Below, one piece after another: positions 1 to 8,097 of a stretch of 64,000 nt of DNA. The stretch covers positions 124,001 through 188,000 of the forward strand of contig NZ_BAAANL010000002.1 in assembly GCF_039529775.1 (NCBI RefSeq), given 5' to 3'. Within the stretch, counting starts at the first letter, position 1; every line of letters begins with the position of its first letter. Origin of the DNA: Myceligenerans crystallogenes (GTDB taxonomy: Bacteria > Actinomycetota > Actinomycetes > Actinomycetales > Cellulomonadaceae). A program made the translations under genes and the position numbers. Below the pieces are notes generated by a model. That model was not told the DNA's origin. It did not search any database and saw nothing but the letters and a program-made list of their open reading frames with translations.

Positions 1-2
1 GC

Positions 3-431
3 CGCCGCCAGGTGATCGCGGGCGCCCCCGCCGGGGCCGGCGGGAAACCGGTCATGGCGGTGACGCTGCCCGTCCGGGCCGCGGTTCCGGCGGGTCCGGG
101 CGGCGGGCCGGCGGGCACGGTGACCCGCGCGGGAGGCGGCCCGGGTCGCGTGGCCGCCGGCGTGCCGGGCGCCGGCACCCCGCTGATGCTCCTGGGCCTG
201 GGCGAGCTCGGCGGGCCGTGGCCCGGCGAGGCCTGGCTGACCAACCTCCCGGACGCGCGGCCGACGACCCTCCACGCCTATACCCGCCTGATCGACCAGG
301 TCGAACGCGACTTCGCCGCCGCGAGCCGCACGGTCGGCCTCTGCGACTTCACCGGCCGCACCTACGGCGGCTGGCACCGTCACATCACCCTGGCGTCGAC
401 GGCCTCGGCGATCATCCGCCTGAGCCGGTAG
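3..431 (+). CDS. IS701-type transposase-like protein, C-terminal part (cut by window edge)
   Basis: The reading frame is open to the left edge, so only the end of the gene is here. The last 75 or so residues (AWLTNLP, then VGLCDFTGRTYGGWHRH) match the C-terminus of the full-length protein at 8107-9363, which has AWLTNLT and VGLRDFTGRTADGWHRH. Both belong to the DDE-type, IS701-like proteins often found beside actinomycete metabolite genes. The stretch before this is rich in Gly, Ala and Pro and is hard to align. A strong hairpin follows the stop codon. Whether it is an active transposase, a domesticated copy or a decayed one cannot be judged without the upstream part. Confidence 0.6.
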   Translation, partial: RRQVIAGAPAGAGGKPVMAVTLPVRAAVPAGPGGGPAGTVTRAGGGPGRVAAGVPGAGTPLMLLGLGELGGPWPGEAWLTNLPDARPTTLHAYTRLIDQVERDFAAASRTVGLCDFTGRTYGGWHRHITLASTASAIIRLSR

Positions 432-436
432 CCGTC

Positions 437-466
437 GAGGGGCCGCCCGGCGGCGGGCGGCCCCTC
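437..466. terminator. Strong hairpin between convergent genes
   Basis: A perfect 13-bp stem (GAGGGGCCGCCCG paired with CGGGCGGCCCCTC) has a 4-base loop. It lies just after the transposase-like gene and just beyond the 3' end of the sigma factor gene on the other strand, so it could end transcription from both sides. There is no long T tract, as is common in high-GC actinobacteria. Confidence 0.7.
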
Positions 467-467
467 G

Positions 468-519
468 GTCAGCTGTCCGTGTCAGATGCTCGTGTCAGCT
501 GTCCGTGTCAGATGTTCGT
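468..519. repeat. 26-bp tandem duplication over the 3' end of the sigma factor gene
   Basis: Positions 468-493 and 494-519 are direct copies with one mismatch (C or T near the end of the unit). The second copy contains the stop codon and last codons of the sigma factor gene; the first copy lies just outside it. This looks like a recent local duplication that left the protein intact. Confidence 0.85.
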
Positions 520-1434
520 GTCCGGATGCCAGGCACGAAGCTTCTCCGGGTTGCGGACCACCCAGATCTCGTGGATCCCGGTGGCGTTCATCGAGATCGT
601 GATGACCGCCATGATCCGGTCGCCGAGGTGGGCGACCAGGCCGAGGCGGCCGTTGACCGTCTCCGTGCGGACGGCGATCTCGGGTTCGCGGTGGAGCACG
701 TCGAGGAACAGGTCCGCGACGGCCGGTGCGCCCAGGATCGGCGCGACAGGGGCGGAGACCAGCCCACCGCCGTCGGTCACCGCCTTCGCGCCGGGATCCA
801 GGAGGGCGATCATCGACTCGACGTTGCCGCGCTGCCAGGCGTCCTTGAACGAGCGCACGACGGCGTCGTGCGACGCGCGGCTGACCCGCCGCGCCTGCCG
901 CGGCGCCCTGCGCCGCGCGGACGAGGCCAGCTGACGGCACGCCTCGGGGGTGCGGCCGACGATCTCGCCGACCTCCCGGAAGGTGTACCCGAAGACGTCG
1001 TGCAGGACGAAGGCGACGCGCTCGGCGGGCGTCATGGATTCCAGTACCACCAGGAGCGCCATCGAGACGGACTCGTCGAGGCTGATCCTGTCGGCCGGGT
1101 CCCCGGCCGAGGCGTCGGCGGGCCGGCTGGTCCAGGCCCCGGCACCCGGCACGGGCTCGGGGAGCCAGTCGCCCACGTAATGCTCGCGGCGCACGCGTGC
1201 CGACCCGAGGATGTCGAGGCTGATCCGGCTCGCGGTCTTGATGAGCCAGCCGCGGGGTGAGAGGACTTCCTCCCGTTGCTCGTCGCTGAGCCGGTACCAG
1301 CGGATGTAGGTCTCCTGGACGGCGTCCTCGGCGTCGCTGAGCGAGCCCAGCAACCGGTAGCAGAGACCCAGGAGCGTGTCGCGCTCGGCGATCGCCTGAT
1401 CGAGGCGAGGCGGTTCATCCTGATATGAGTCCAT
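508..1434 (-). CDS. ECF41-family RNA polymerase sigma factor with SnoaL-like C-terminal domain
   Basis: Extracytoplasmic-function sigma factor of 308 aa. Sigma region 2 covers about residues 12-80 (LLGSLSDAEDAVQETYIRWYR) and region 4 about 125-185. The linker carries WLPEP near residue 90, and a SnoaL-like extension carries DGGG (221-224) and NPEKL (about 295). These three motifs mark the ECF41 group, which has no separate anti-sigma protein because the extension itself tunes activity. Its divergent neighbour is a small monooxygenase. A promoter of the ECF41 type (CCTCACA-N16-CGTC) lies upstream at 1541-1567, so autoregulation is likely. The inducing signal cannot be read from sequence. Confidence 0.92.
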   Translation of the reverse strand: MDSYQDEPPRLDQAIAERDTLLGLCYRLLGSLSDAEDAVQETYIRWYRLSDEQREEVLSPRGWLIKTASRISLDILGSARVRREHYVGDWLPEPVPGAGAWTSRPADASAGDPADRISLDESVSMALLVVLESMTPAERVAFVLHDVFGYTFREVGEIVGRTPEACRQLASSARRRAPRQARRVSRASHDAVVRSFKDAWQRGNVESMIALLDPGAKAVTDGGGLVSAPVAPILGAPAVADLFLDVLHREPEIAVRTETVNGRLGLVAHLGDRIMAVITISMNATGIHEIWVVRNPEKLRAWHPDTNI

Positions 1435-1540
1435 GTGTGACCGTTACTTTCCCCCCTGGGCCAGGTGAATCCCAGAGGTTGTCCGCCGGGATTCACGGGG
1501 CCGTGTGTTTGTCGCCTGCGAAAAGTCTCTTCCTGAAAGA

Positions 1541-1567
1541 GACGAGACAGCGAGCCGGGTTGTGAGG
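1541..1567 (-). promoter_or_regulatory. Candidate ECF41-type promoter of the sigma factor gene
   Basis: On the minus strand, CCTCACA (1567-1561) is followed after exactly 16 bases by CGTC (1544-1541). This matches the known ECF41 pattern (TGTCACA-like -35, 16-bp spacer, CGTC -10). It would give a leader of about 100 nt before the sigma factor start. Confidence 0.75.
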
Positions 1568-1597
1568 TCCGAGGTGAGAGGCGCCCCGGTGGGTGAA

Positions 1598-1624
1598 CCT
1601 CACATCCGCAGCGGCTGTGTCGTC
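1598..1624 (+). promoter_or_regulatory. Candidate ECF41-type promoter of the monooxygenase gene
   Basis: On the plus strand, CCTCACA (1598-1604) is followed after exactly 16 bases by CGTC (1621-1624). Sequence elements and spacing are identical to the divergent promoter at 1541-1567, so the two genes most likely form one ECF41-controlled pair. Confidence 0.75.
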
Positions 1625-1715
1625 TAACAGGTAGGCGGCGCGAGAGTGCGGCGCCGGGAGCCCGGGCCCCGCCCGAACTCCAGTACTAACCGGAAAAAAC
1701 GGAAGGACGCAACCG

Positions 1716-2012
1716 ATGACTGCACCTGTCACCTTCGTGAACATCATCGAGGTGGAGCCCGAGAAGCAGCAGGAGGCGATCGAGATCCTCAAGGAGGGCA
1801 CCGAGAAGGTCATCTCGCAGCAGCCCGGCTTCGTCTCGCTCGAGCTCCTCGCGAGCGCCGACGGGAAGCGCGTCCTGAACGTGGCCCGCTGGGAGAGCGT
1901 GGACGCCCTCAAGGCCGTGCAGACGAACCCCGAGGCCGGCGAGTACGTGAAGCAGCTCCTGGCCGTCGCCACCGCGACGCCGGGGCCGTACCAGGTCGTC
2001 GCCACCTACTGA
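1716..2012 (+). CDS. Antibiotic biosynthesis monooxygenase (ABM) domain protein
   Basis: A 98-residue single-domain protein of the dimeric alpha-beta barrel ABM family (VTFVNIIEVEPEKQQEAIEIL, then PGFVSLELLAS and VLNVARWES). Members include cofactor-free quinone-forming monooxygenases and small haem or redox proteins; the substrate here is unknown. GGAAGGA precedes the ATG at a usable distance. The gene is divergent from the ECF41 sigma factor and has a matching ECF41-type promoter, making it the prime target of that factor. ECF41 genes are usually paired with small oxidoreductases or decarboxylases, so the pairing fits. A strong hairpin follows. Confidence 0.85.
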   Translation: MTAPVTFVNIIEVEPEKQQEAIEILKEGTEKVISQQPGFVSLELLASADGKRVLNVARWESVDALKAVQTNPEAGEYVKQLLAVATATPGPYQVVATY

Positions 2013-2026
2013 GCTGACCTGCCCTC

Positions 2027-2064
2027 GGGGCCCGTCCCGGACGACCACGTCCGGGGCGGGCCCC
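2027..2064 (+). terminator. Hairpin after the ABM gene
   Basis: The arms GGGGCCCGTCCCGGAC (2027-2042) and GTCCGGGGCGGGCCCC (2049-2064) pair with one G-T/G-U position and a 6-base loop. It lies 15 bases after the stop codon. Confidence 0.7.
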
Positions 2065-2129
2065 GATTCCTGTGCGGCGGACCGCGGTTCCGGCGCGCGA
2101 ATCCGGTGCGAGTTGCATACCTTCGCCAT

Positions 2130-2498
2130 GTGATAGCACTATTCGAGGGTGGCTTGCTCGCCGCGACATTCGGCTGCATTCTCGCCAATGCGTTCGAGGT
2201 CGTGGCGAAGATCGTCAGGGCGCAGTTCGTGATGCGGAACTCGGCGGAGGTGGGGGTCGGCGAGAAATGGATTCCCTGCCTGGCTCTGCTGGAAGGCGCG
2301 GGAGTCGCCGGGCTGGTTATCGGGCTGGCCGGGATGCCGTTGCTCGGATTCGCCGCGGCCGGAGGTCTGGCGCTGTTCTTCGTGGGGGCGCTTCTCGCCC
2401 ATGTGCGGGCGCGCGTGTTCCGTAACATCGCCTTTCCCGCGGCATTCCTCGTGCTGGCCGTGGCCTCGGCGGCGCATTTCGCCGCGCTGCTCGGCTGA
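2130..2498 (+). CDS. DoxX-like small membrane protein
   Basis: About 122 aa with four hydrophobic segments, in the style of the DoxX-like family (short N-terminal helix, a polar loop with EKWIPCLALLEG, then three helices). Family members are membrane partners in redox or electron-transfer settings, but no reaction is assigned here. The frame extends to a GTG at 2106; the GTG at 2130 is preferred because the family pattern begins there and a -10-like CATACCT sits just upstream, which suggests a leaderless message. It converges with the cytochrome b-like gene, with a hairpin between them. Confidence 0.6.
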   Translation: MIALFEGGLLAATFGCILANAFEVVAKIVRAQFVMRNSAEVGVGEKWIPCLALLEGAGVAGLVIGLAGMPLLGFAAAGGLALFFVGALLAHVRARVFRNIAFPAAFLVLAVASAAHFAALLG

Positions 2499-2571
2499 CC
2501 GGCGCGGGCCGGGCCCGCCAAGCCCTGGGCCCGGGCGAGGCGGTGCCAGGAGTCCGGCGCGGTCCGGGGGC

Positions 2572-2594
2572 GGCGTCGCGGAGATCGCGACGCC
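2572..2594. terminator. Hairpin between convergent DoxX-like and cytochrome b-like genes
   Basis: A perfect 9-bp stem (GGCGTCGCG and CGCGACGCC) with a 5-base loop. It is placed to stop transcription from either side. Confidence 0.5.
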
Positions 2595-2640
2595 GGTCCC
2601 CTCGGAGCCCCGCCTGAGACCCCTGGCTCAGAGCCCCGCG

Positions 2641-4122
2641 TCAGGACCCGGCGTCGAGGCGCCGGCCGCCCGCGGACTCCAGGGCACCGGCCCCCTGCAC
2701 GGGTGCGTGGGCCTCGATGTACCCGCCCTCCGGGGTGCGGATGATCCGGCCCGTCGGCATCCCGTGCTCGGCGATCTCCGCCTCCCTGCGCCGCAGCCCC
2801 GCGCACAGGAACCAGGTGACCGCGAAGCCCAGGAGCGGGCCGAGCAGCAGGGTGAGCTGCAGCACCTGGATCACGCGGGCGTTGCTGAGCTGGAACAGGA
2901 GCGCGATCACGTCCGAGCCCGCCGCGGCCCAGAGCGTGCCGTAGAAGACGATCGCGGCCACGCCCACGGAGGTCCGCACGGGGTGGTGGTGCGGCTTGCC
3001 GCCCGGCGCGCGCCGGGCGCGGCCGCGGGCGAACCGGGACTCGAGGAACGGGTAGGCCAGGGCCGCGACGAAGAACACGCCCACGAGCGTGATCGGCGCG
3101 AGGAGCGCGAGGACGACGGTCCGGTCGGCCACCACCAGCTCCCAGCCCGGCGGGACCAGGCGCTGGGCGCCGTCGAGGAACGCGAGGTACCAGACCGCGC
3201 CGGCGCCGGCCGCGGCGTTGCCCGGGTCGGCGGGGCCGTAGCTCCAGACCGGGTTGACCGAGACCGCCGCCGAGAACCCGGTCACGATCGCGAAGGTGAT
3301 CAGGATGGTCCCGCCGGTGCGCGCGGCGATCAGGCGCAGCGGGCGCGGGCGTGCCGCGGCGCCGGGCCCCGCGGCGTCCTCGAGCACGTCCCCCCGCAGC
3401 ACCGCGAGCCTGCCCGGCCGATCCGGCAGGCCCAGGTACGCGATCGCGGCGAACAGGACGGCCATCAGCGTCGGCAGCGCGTACAGGTGCAGCGGGTACA
3501 TCGTGCCGATCGCGCCGCTGGGGAACTGGCCCTGGAACAGGGTGTCGGACATCCGCAGCCCGATCAGCGGTATCGCCTTCAGGATGCCGTCCAGGACGGC
3601 GAGGCTGCTGCCCGAGAGCATGTCGTCGGGGAGGATCGAGCCGGTCATCCCGGCGCCCATGGCGACGAACAGCAGGGCGAAGAGCGCGAGCCAGCGGAGC
3701 CGCGCCGGGGCGCGGAACCTCCCGGAGAAGTAGATGTGGAGAATGTGCACGATCAGCGTCGCGATCATCAGCGACGCGCTCCAGTTGTGGACCTGTCGCA
3801 GCAGCAGGCCGCCCTGTACCTCGAACGAGATCTGCAGGGTCGATTCCAGGGCGCGCGACATGCCGATCCCGTGCAGGGGCTCGTAGGGCCCCGCGTAGAA
3901 GACCTGTTCGGTCGACGGGTCGTAGAGCGTGGCCAGGAGAATGCCGCTGAGGCCGCAGACGACGAAGTTCGCGAGGGTGATCTCGCCGAGCAGCCCCGCC
4001 CAGTTGTCGGGGAAGATCCGTGCCCTCAGGGCGCGTATTCCCCGGGCCATTCCTGGTACCACCGTCGCGCGAATGTCCCGGATTCCGATCCGGTGCCGAT
4101 CGCGGCGGGCTTCGTGAACCAT
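2641..4122 (-). CDS. Orphan cytochrome b (QcrB)-like protein with altered haem and quinol sites
   Basis: A 493-aa multi-pass protein clearly related to actinobacterial QcrB, the cytochrome b subunit of the bc1 complex (RQVHNW...VHILHIYFSGRF; VWSYGPADPG; LDGA; GRIIRTPEGGYIEAHAP). The helix B histidines are present 14 residues apart. In helix D the first His (PLHLY) is kept, but the residue 15 positions later, His in normal QcrB, is Ile. The quinol-site motif PDWY/PEWY reads AVWY. No qcrA, qcrC or oxidase genes are nearby. It follows the DAHP synthase gene on the same strand after 121 bp, so it may be the last gene of the PhzDE operon. A role as a target copy or modified redox partner is speculation; loss of one haem is the inference best supported. 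Confidence 0.85.
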   Translation of the reverse strand: MVHEARRDRHRIGIRDIRATVVPGMARGIRALRARIFPDNWAGLLGEITLANFVVCGLSGILLATLYDPSTEQVFYAGPYEPLHGIGMSRALESTLQISFEVQGGLLLRQVHNWSASLMIATLIVHILHIYFSGRFRAPARLRWLALFALLFVAMGAGMTGSILPDDMLSGSSLAVLDGILKAIPLIGLRMSDTLFQGQFPSGAIGTMYPLHLYALPTLMAVLFAAIAYLGLPDRPGRLAVLRGDVLEDAAGPGAAARPRPLRLIAARTGGTILITFAIVTGFSAAVSVNPVWSYGPADPGNAAAGAGAVWYLAFLDGAQRLVPPGWELVVADRTVVLALLAPITLVGVFFVAALAYPFLESRFARGRARRAPGGKPHHHPVRTSVGVAAIVFYGTLWAAAGSDVIALLFQLSNARVIQVLQLTLLLGPLLGFAVTWFLCAGLRRREAEIAEHGMPTGRIIRTPEGGYIEAHAPVQGAGALESAGGRRLDAGS

Positions 4123-4207
4123 CGTGTTCCCTCTTCGCCTCTCGTGAAGGTGCCCTTCGAGAACATGACGACGAAGCCCGCCGGAACGTGACCGGGTGAC
4201 AGCGGAT

Positions 4208-4223
4208 CGTGAGTGAACTCACG
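4208..4223. promoter_or_regulatory. Perfect 7-bp inverted repeat between aroG and the qcrB-like gene
   Basis: CGTGAGT and ACTCACG are separated by GA. It lies 20 bp after the DAHP synthase stop and about 85 bp before the qcrB-like start. It could be a short terminator for the operon or an operator for the qcrB-like gene; the two-base loop favours a protein-binding site. Confidence 0.4.
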
Positions 4224-4243
4224 CCGGCCGTGCCTCGCGGGCG

Positions 4244-5341
4244 TCAGGCGGTGCGGCGGGTGCGGACGGCCTGGGCGAGGGTGTGCAGGAGGTTGTCGGT
4301 GGTGGTCCAGTCCATGCACTTGTCGGTGACGGACCGGCCGTAGGTGAGGGTGTCCAGGGGGCCGGGCTTCTGAGCGCCTGCCTCCAGGAAGGACTCCATC
4401 ATCAGGCCGGTGATGCCCTGTTCGCCGTCGGCGAGGCGGGCGGCGATCTCGGTGACGACCTCGGCCTGGCGCAGGTGGTCCTTGCCGGAGTTGCCGTGGC
4501 TGGCGTCCACGACGAGGCCGTGTCCGACGGCGCCGCCGAGCCCGCTCCTGCGCGCCACCTCCAGCGCCGCGGCGACGTCGTCCCGCCGGTAGTTGGGCCC
4601 GCCCCGCCCGCCGCGCAGGATGATGTGGCAGTCCGGGTTGCCCGAGGTCTCCACCGCCGCCGCGCGGCCCGCGGGGTCGACCCCGAAGAAGGTGTGCGGG
4701 CTCGCGGCCGTGATCGCGCCGTCGACGGCGACCTGGACGTTGCCGTCCGTGGCGTTCTTGAACCCGACGGGCATGGACAGGCCCGACGCGAGCTGCCGGT
4801 GGACCTGGGACTCGACGTTGCGGGCGCCGATGGCGCCCCAGGTCACGGCGTCGGCGATGTACTGCGGGCTGGTAGGTTCCAGGAACTCGCACGCGGTCGG
4901 CATCTCGGCGTCGAGCACGCCGAGCAGCACCTCGCGGGCCAGCCGCAGGCCGTGGTGGACGTCGTGGCTGCCGTCGAGGTGCGGGTCGTTGATGAGGCCC
5001 TTCCAGCCGACGGTGGTGCGGGGCTTCTCGAAGTAGACCCGCATCACGATCAGCAGGTCGTCGGCGAGCTCGCGGGCGGTCTTGGCGAGCCGTCCGGCGT
5101 AGTCCAGGGCGGCGGCCGGGTCGTGGACGCTGCACGGCCCGACGACGGCGAGCAGCCGGTCGTCGGTCCCGGTCAGGACGTCGCGGACCTCCCGGCGGGA
5201 GGTGTCCACGAGGTCGCCGTACCGGGTGTCGAGCGGCAGCTCGGCGAGCACGTCGGCCGGGGCGGGCAGCGGTTCCAGGGCGCGGACCCGGGAGTCGGAG
5301 GTCGGGGCGAGGATCTCGGGGGACGATGGCAAGGGGGTCAT
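4244..5341 (-). CDS. aroG: 3-deoxy-7-phosphoheptulonate (DAHP) synthase, class I
   Basis: Condenses erythrose 4-phosphate and phosphoenolpyruvate to DAHP, the first shikimate-pathway step. The 365 residues show the class I signatures GPCSVHD, RVYFEKPRTTVGWKG, GFKNATDGN and ILRGGRGGPNY near the usual positions, at typical family length. Classical phenazine clusters carry a class II enzyme (PhzC); here a class I enzyme sits at the same place. It is the next gene after phzE on the same strand, with a 73-bp gap, so it probably boosts chorismate supply for PhzE. It could also be a housekeeping isozyme. Feedback sensitivity cannot be read from sequence. Confidence 0.95.
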   Translation of the reverse strand: MTPLPSSPEILAPTSDSRVRALEPLPAPADVLAELPLDTRYGDLVDTSRREVRDVLTGTDDRLLAVVGPCSVHDPAAALDYAGRLAKTARELADDLLIVMRVYFEKPRTTVGWKGLINDPHLDGSHDVHHGLRLAREVLLGVLDAEMPTACEFLEPTSPQYIADAVTWGAIGARNVESQVHRQLASGLSMPVGFKNATDGNVQVAVDGAITAASPHTFFGVDPAGRAAAVETSGNPDCHIILRGGRGGPNYRRDDVAAALEVARRSGLGGAVGHGLVVDASHGNSGKDHLRQAEVVTEIAARLADGEQGITGLMMESFLEAGAQKPGPLDTLTYGRSVTDKCMDWTTTDNLLHTLAQAVRTRRTA

Positions 5342-5414
5342 TGCTCGGTCTCCTGTGGCTCGTTCACTTCCGGGGGCGGGGTGCGGGGTGTTCGACGTCG
5401 CGGGGCGGGGACGA

Positions 5415-7388
5415 TCAGGGCACCGGGGCGGGCGACGTCGGCTCGAGCGTGCGCGCGACGCGTCCGGCCAGCTGGGCGATGATCCGGTCGCCGTCGATGG
5501 TGAGCACGGACTCGGCGTGGAACTGCACCGAGGCGAAGCCGGGTCCGTGCAGGGCGTGCACCTCGCCCGTGGCCGTGTCGCGGCAGACGTCGACGCGGCC
5601 GATGCCCGCCACGTCGAGCACGTCCGACGGCGCGACGGCCGCGAACGAGTTGTAGAAGCCGACCCGCTCGGTGCTGCCGAACAGGTCGATGGTGTGCTGC
5701 ACGCCCTGGTTCGGGCGCTCCCGCCGGCGCACGGGCAGCCCGAGCTCCCGGCTGAGGACCTGGTGGCTGAGGCACACCGCCAGGAACGGCCGGCCGCTCG
5801 CGAGGAAGCGCCGGACCTCGCCGCGCAGGTGGCGCATCTTCGGCGAGCCGGGGTCGTTCGGGTCGCCCGGGCCCGGGCCGAGCAGGACCAGGTCGTGCCC
5901 GGCGTCGTCGTACGGCTCGTCGAACCGGCGCACGGTCACGTCCGCGCCCGTGGTGCGCAGCTGCTGCACCATCATGGCGGTGAAGGTGTCCTCGGCGTCG
6001 ACCAGCAGGATGCTGCGCCCGGCGAGCTCGGGCATGGGGTCGCGGGTGGTGGCGGCGTCGAGCCAGAACCCGGACAGGTGCTCGTTGCGGCCCTCCAGCG
6101 CCCCGCGGACCTCGGGGTGCAGGGCGAAGCCGCGCCGCGGCCGCCCGCGCAGGGCCGTCAGCAGTCCCTCCGCCTTCGCACGGGTCTCGGCGGCCTCGCC
6201 GTCGGGATCGGAGTCCCGCACGATCGTGGCGCCGACGGCGAGGTCGAGGTGGCCGCGCGCGTCGATGTCGGCCGTGCGGATGAGGATGGCGGAGTCCATG
6301 GCCGGCGCGCCGTCGTCGTCCCGCCCGATGAGCGCGGCGACGCCGCTGTAGTAGCCGCGCCCCTCCGGCTCGTAGCGGGCGATGACGCGGCACGCGCTCT
6401 CCAGCGGGCTGCCGGTGACGGTGGGGGCGAAGAGCGTCTCGCGCAGGATCTCGCGCGGGTCGCGCGTGGTGCGGCCCGAGATGAAGTACTCGGTGTGCGC
6501 GAGCGCCGCCATCTCCTTCAGGTGCGGGCCGGACACCCGGCCGCCGTCGGGGCAGATGCGGGCCATCATCTTGAGTTCCTCGTCCAGCACCATGGCGAGT
6601 TCCCCGGACTCCTTGCGGTCGGCGAGGAAGCCCATGACCGAGGGCAGGTCGGCGCCGCCCGGCGGATAGCGGAACGTGCCGCTGATCGGGTTCATCACCG
6701 CGACGCCGCCCTCGAGGCTCACGTGCCGCTCGGGGCTCGCGCCCACGAGGTAGCGGTCGCCGGTGAACACGACGAACGTCCAGTGGGCGCCCTGCTCGTG
6801 CTCCAGGAGGCGGCGGAAGAGCGTCAGGGCGGCGGTGCGGCCGGTGTCGCCGGAGCCCTCCGCGGTCAGGTCCGTGGTCAGGTCGGCCGAGAACGTGCGG
6901 CGGAGCACGAAGTTCGCGCCCTGGCCGGTCGCGATCTCGTCCTCGACGACCCGCCGGACCCGGTCGGCGTACCCGGCGTCGTCGGGCGCGAAGCGCGATC
7001 CCGACAGCGCGACGGGGACGTCGGGGATGCGGTCGAGGATCTCGCCGAGCGGGACCCTGGCCTCCGCCCGGACGGTCAGGGCGACGAGCGGGGTGCCGTC
7101 GTCCGGGGCGTCGAAGCCGCGTTCCGCGAGCTGCCGGTAGGGCAGGAGGACCAGGACGTCGTGGGCGCGGCGCGCGGGCCCGGCCGAGGGCGCGGCGCCG
7201 GCGGGACGAGTGCCGCCGTCGCCGGCGTCGCCGGACGCCCCCGGGAGGACGACGCCGGACAGCGTGCCCGGGAACGAGACCTCGCCCGTGATCACGTCCA
7301 CGACGTGCCGGCCGCCGGTCACGGGGCGGTGGAGCAGGGCGAACGGCCCGGGCGCGGCGCCCAGGACCTGTGCCAGGAGGTCGGTCAC
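5415..7388 (-). CDS. phzE: 2-amino-2-desoxyisochorismate (ADIC) synthase PhzE
   Basis: Converts chorismate plus glutamine to ADIC. The 657-aa protein fuses a chorismate-aminating domain (GASPERHVSLEG, MNPISGTFRYPPG, ELKMMARIC, APTVTGSPLESACRVI) to a C-terminal glutamine amidotransferase domain (nucleophile in FLAVCLSHQVLS; GVQHTIDLFG; QFHAESVLT, with Ala where the common FHPES has Pro). Similarity to Pseudomonas PhzE runs end to end and includes PhzE-typical NPISGT and RKESGELAMVLDEELK, which separates it from anthranilate synthase. The start is the GTG at 7388, which overlaps the phzD stop by four bases; translation is probably coupled. The rest of a phenazine cluster is absent. Confidence 0.95.
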   Translation of the reverse strand: MTDLLAQVLGAAPGPFALLHRPVTGGRHVVDVITGEVSFPGTLSGVVLPGASGDAGDGGTRPAGAAPSAGPARRAHDVLVLLPYRQLAERGFDAPDDGTPLVALTVRAEARVPLGEILDRIPDVPVALSGSRFAPDDAGYADRVRRVVEDEIATGQGANFVLRRTFSADLTTDLTAEGSGDTGRTAALTLFRRLLEHEQGAHWTFVVFTGDRYLVGASPERHVSLEGGVAVMNPISGTFRYPPGGADLPSVMGFLADRKESGELAMVLDEELKMMARICPDGGRVSGPHLKEMAALAHTEYFISGRTTRDPREILRETLFAPTVTGSPLESACRVIARYEPEGRGYYSGVAALIGRDDDGAPAMDSAILIRTADIDARGHLDLAVGATIVRDSDPDGEAAETRAKAEGLLTALRGRPRRGFALHPEVRGALEGRNEHLSGFWLDAATTRDPMPELAGRSILLVDAEDTFTAMMVQQLRTTGADVTVRRFDEPYDDAGHDLVLLGPGPGDPNDPGSPKMRHLRGEVRRFLASGRPFLAVCLSHQVLSRELGLPVRRRERPNQGVQHTIDLFGSTERVGFYNSFAAVAPSDVLDVAGIGRVDVCRDTATGEVHALHGPGFASVQFHAESVLTIDGDRIIAQLAGRVARTLEPTSPAPVP

Positions 7389-8008
7389 GCCAGCACCTCC
7401 TTCGCGCACCGCACCGTGGCGCAGCGCGCCGCGGCGTAGCCGAGGGCCTGGTGGTGCTCGGCCTCGGAGAAGTCCGCGGTGGCGTCGGCGACGAGGAACG
7501 TCTCGATGTCGTGCGAGAAGGACTCGATCGCCGTGGCGAGGATCCCGACGTGGGCGTACACGCCGCAGATGATCAGCTGGTCGCGGCCGGCCGCGCGCAT
7601 CCGGTCCAGCAGGTCGGTCTTGAAGAAGGCGCTGTAGCGCCACTTGGTCAGGAGCCAGTCGTCGTCGGACGGCGTCAGTTCGCCGACGACGGCGCGCTCG
7701 GCCGGGGAGCGGTTCATCCCCGGGCCCCAGAAGTCCGCGAGCAGCCCGCGCTGCTCCGGCGTCATGGAGCCCGGCTGCGCGGTGTACGCGACGGGTACGC
7801 CCTGGGCGACCGCGCGTTCGCGCAGCAGCACCACGTTGTCGACGAGCGGGCGCCGGACTCCGTCCGGGAACGGATCGAGGAAGTACCGCTGCATGTCGTG
7901 GATCAGCAGGACAGCGCGGCCGGGGTGGGCGGTCCAGTCGGCGGTGTTGACCGGGAGATCGGACACTTCGGGTAGGACGTATTCGGCGATCTGAGGAATG
8001 CCAGCCAT
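7385..8008 (-). CDS. phzD: Isochorismatase PhzD (ADIC to DHHA)
   Basis: Hydrolyses the vinyl ether of ADIC to give trans-2,3-dihydro-3-hydroxyanthranilic acid (DHHA) and pyruvate. At 207 aa it has exactly the length of Pseudomonas PhzD and shares its blocks: LLIHDMQRYFL (catalytic Asp), AYTAQPGSMTPEQRGLL, DFWGPGM, LLTKWRYSAF (catalytic Lys) and CGVYAHVG. The ATG at 8008 has GGAGAAGGGG just upstream and gives the family N-terminus (MAGIPQIAEY); a longer frame upstream is not needed. It overlaps phzE by four bases. A 98-bp gap separates it from the transposase-like gene upstream, leaving room for an internal promoter. Confidence 0.95.
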   Translation of the reverse strand: MAGIPQIAEYVLPEVSDLPVNTADWTAHPGRAVLLIHDMQRYFLDPFPDGVRRPLVDNVVLLRERAVAQGVPVAYTAQPGSMTPEQRGLLADFWGPGMNRSPAERAVVGELTPSDDDWLLTKWRYSAFFKTDLLDRMRAAGRDQLIICGVYAHVGILATAIESFSHDIETFLVADATADFSEAEHHQALGYAAARCATVRCAKEVLA

Positions 8009-8097
8009 GACCCCTTCTCCGTGTGAGGTGAGAGATGCCGCACACGAGCCTGCCGGATGGCCTGGGATGTCCCAAAAAGTCGATTGCGAGTTTGTCA

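Noticed and set aside
2006..4222. Long open frames opposite or overlapping real genes (for example across 2006-4222, 18757-21870 and 24318-27455 on the minus strand)
   Set aside because: They are very rich in Arg, Gly, Ala and Pro, have no recognisable domains and mirror well-supported genes. This is the usual effect of high GC content.
4244..8008. A full phenazine cluster
   Set aside because: Only the PhzE and PhzD steps plus a DAHP synthase are present; phzA/B, phzF and phzG are absent across the whole window.
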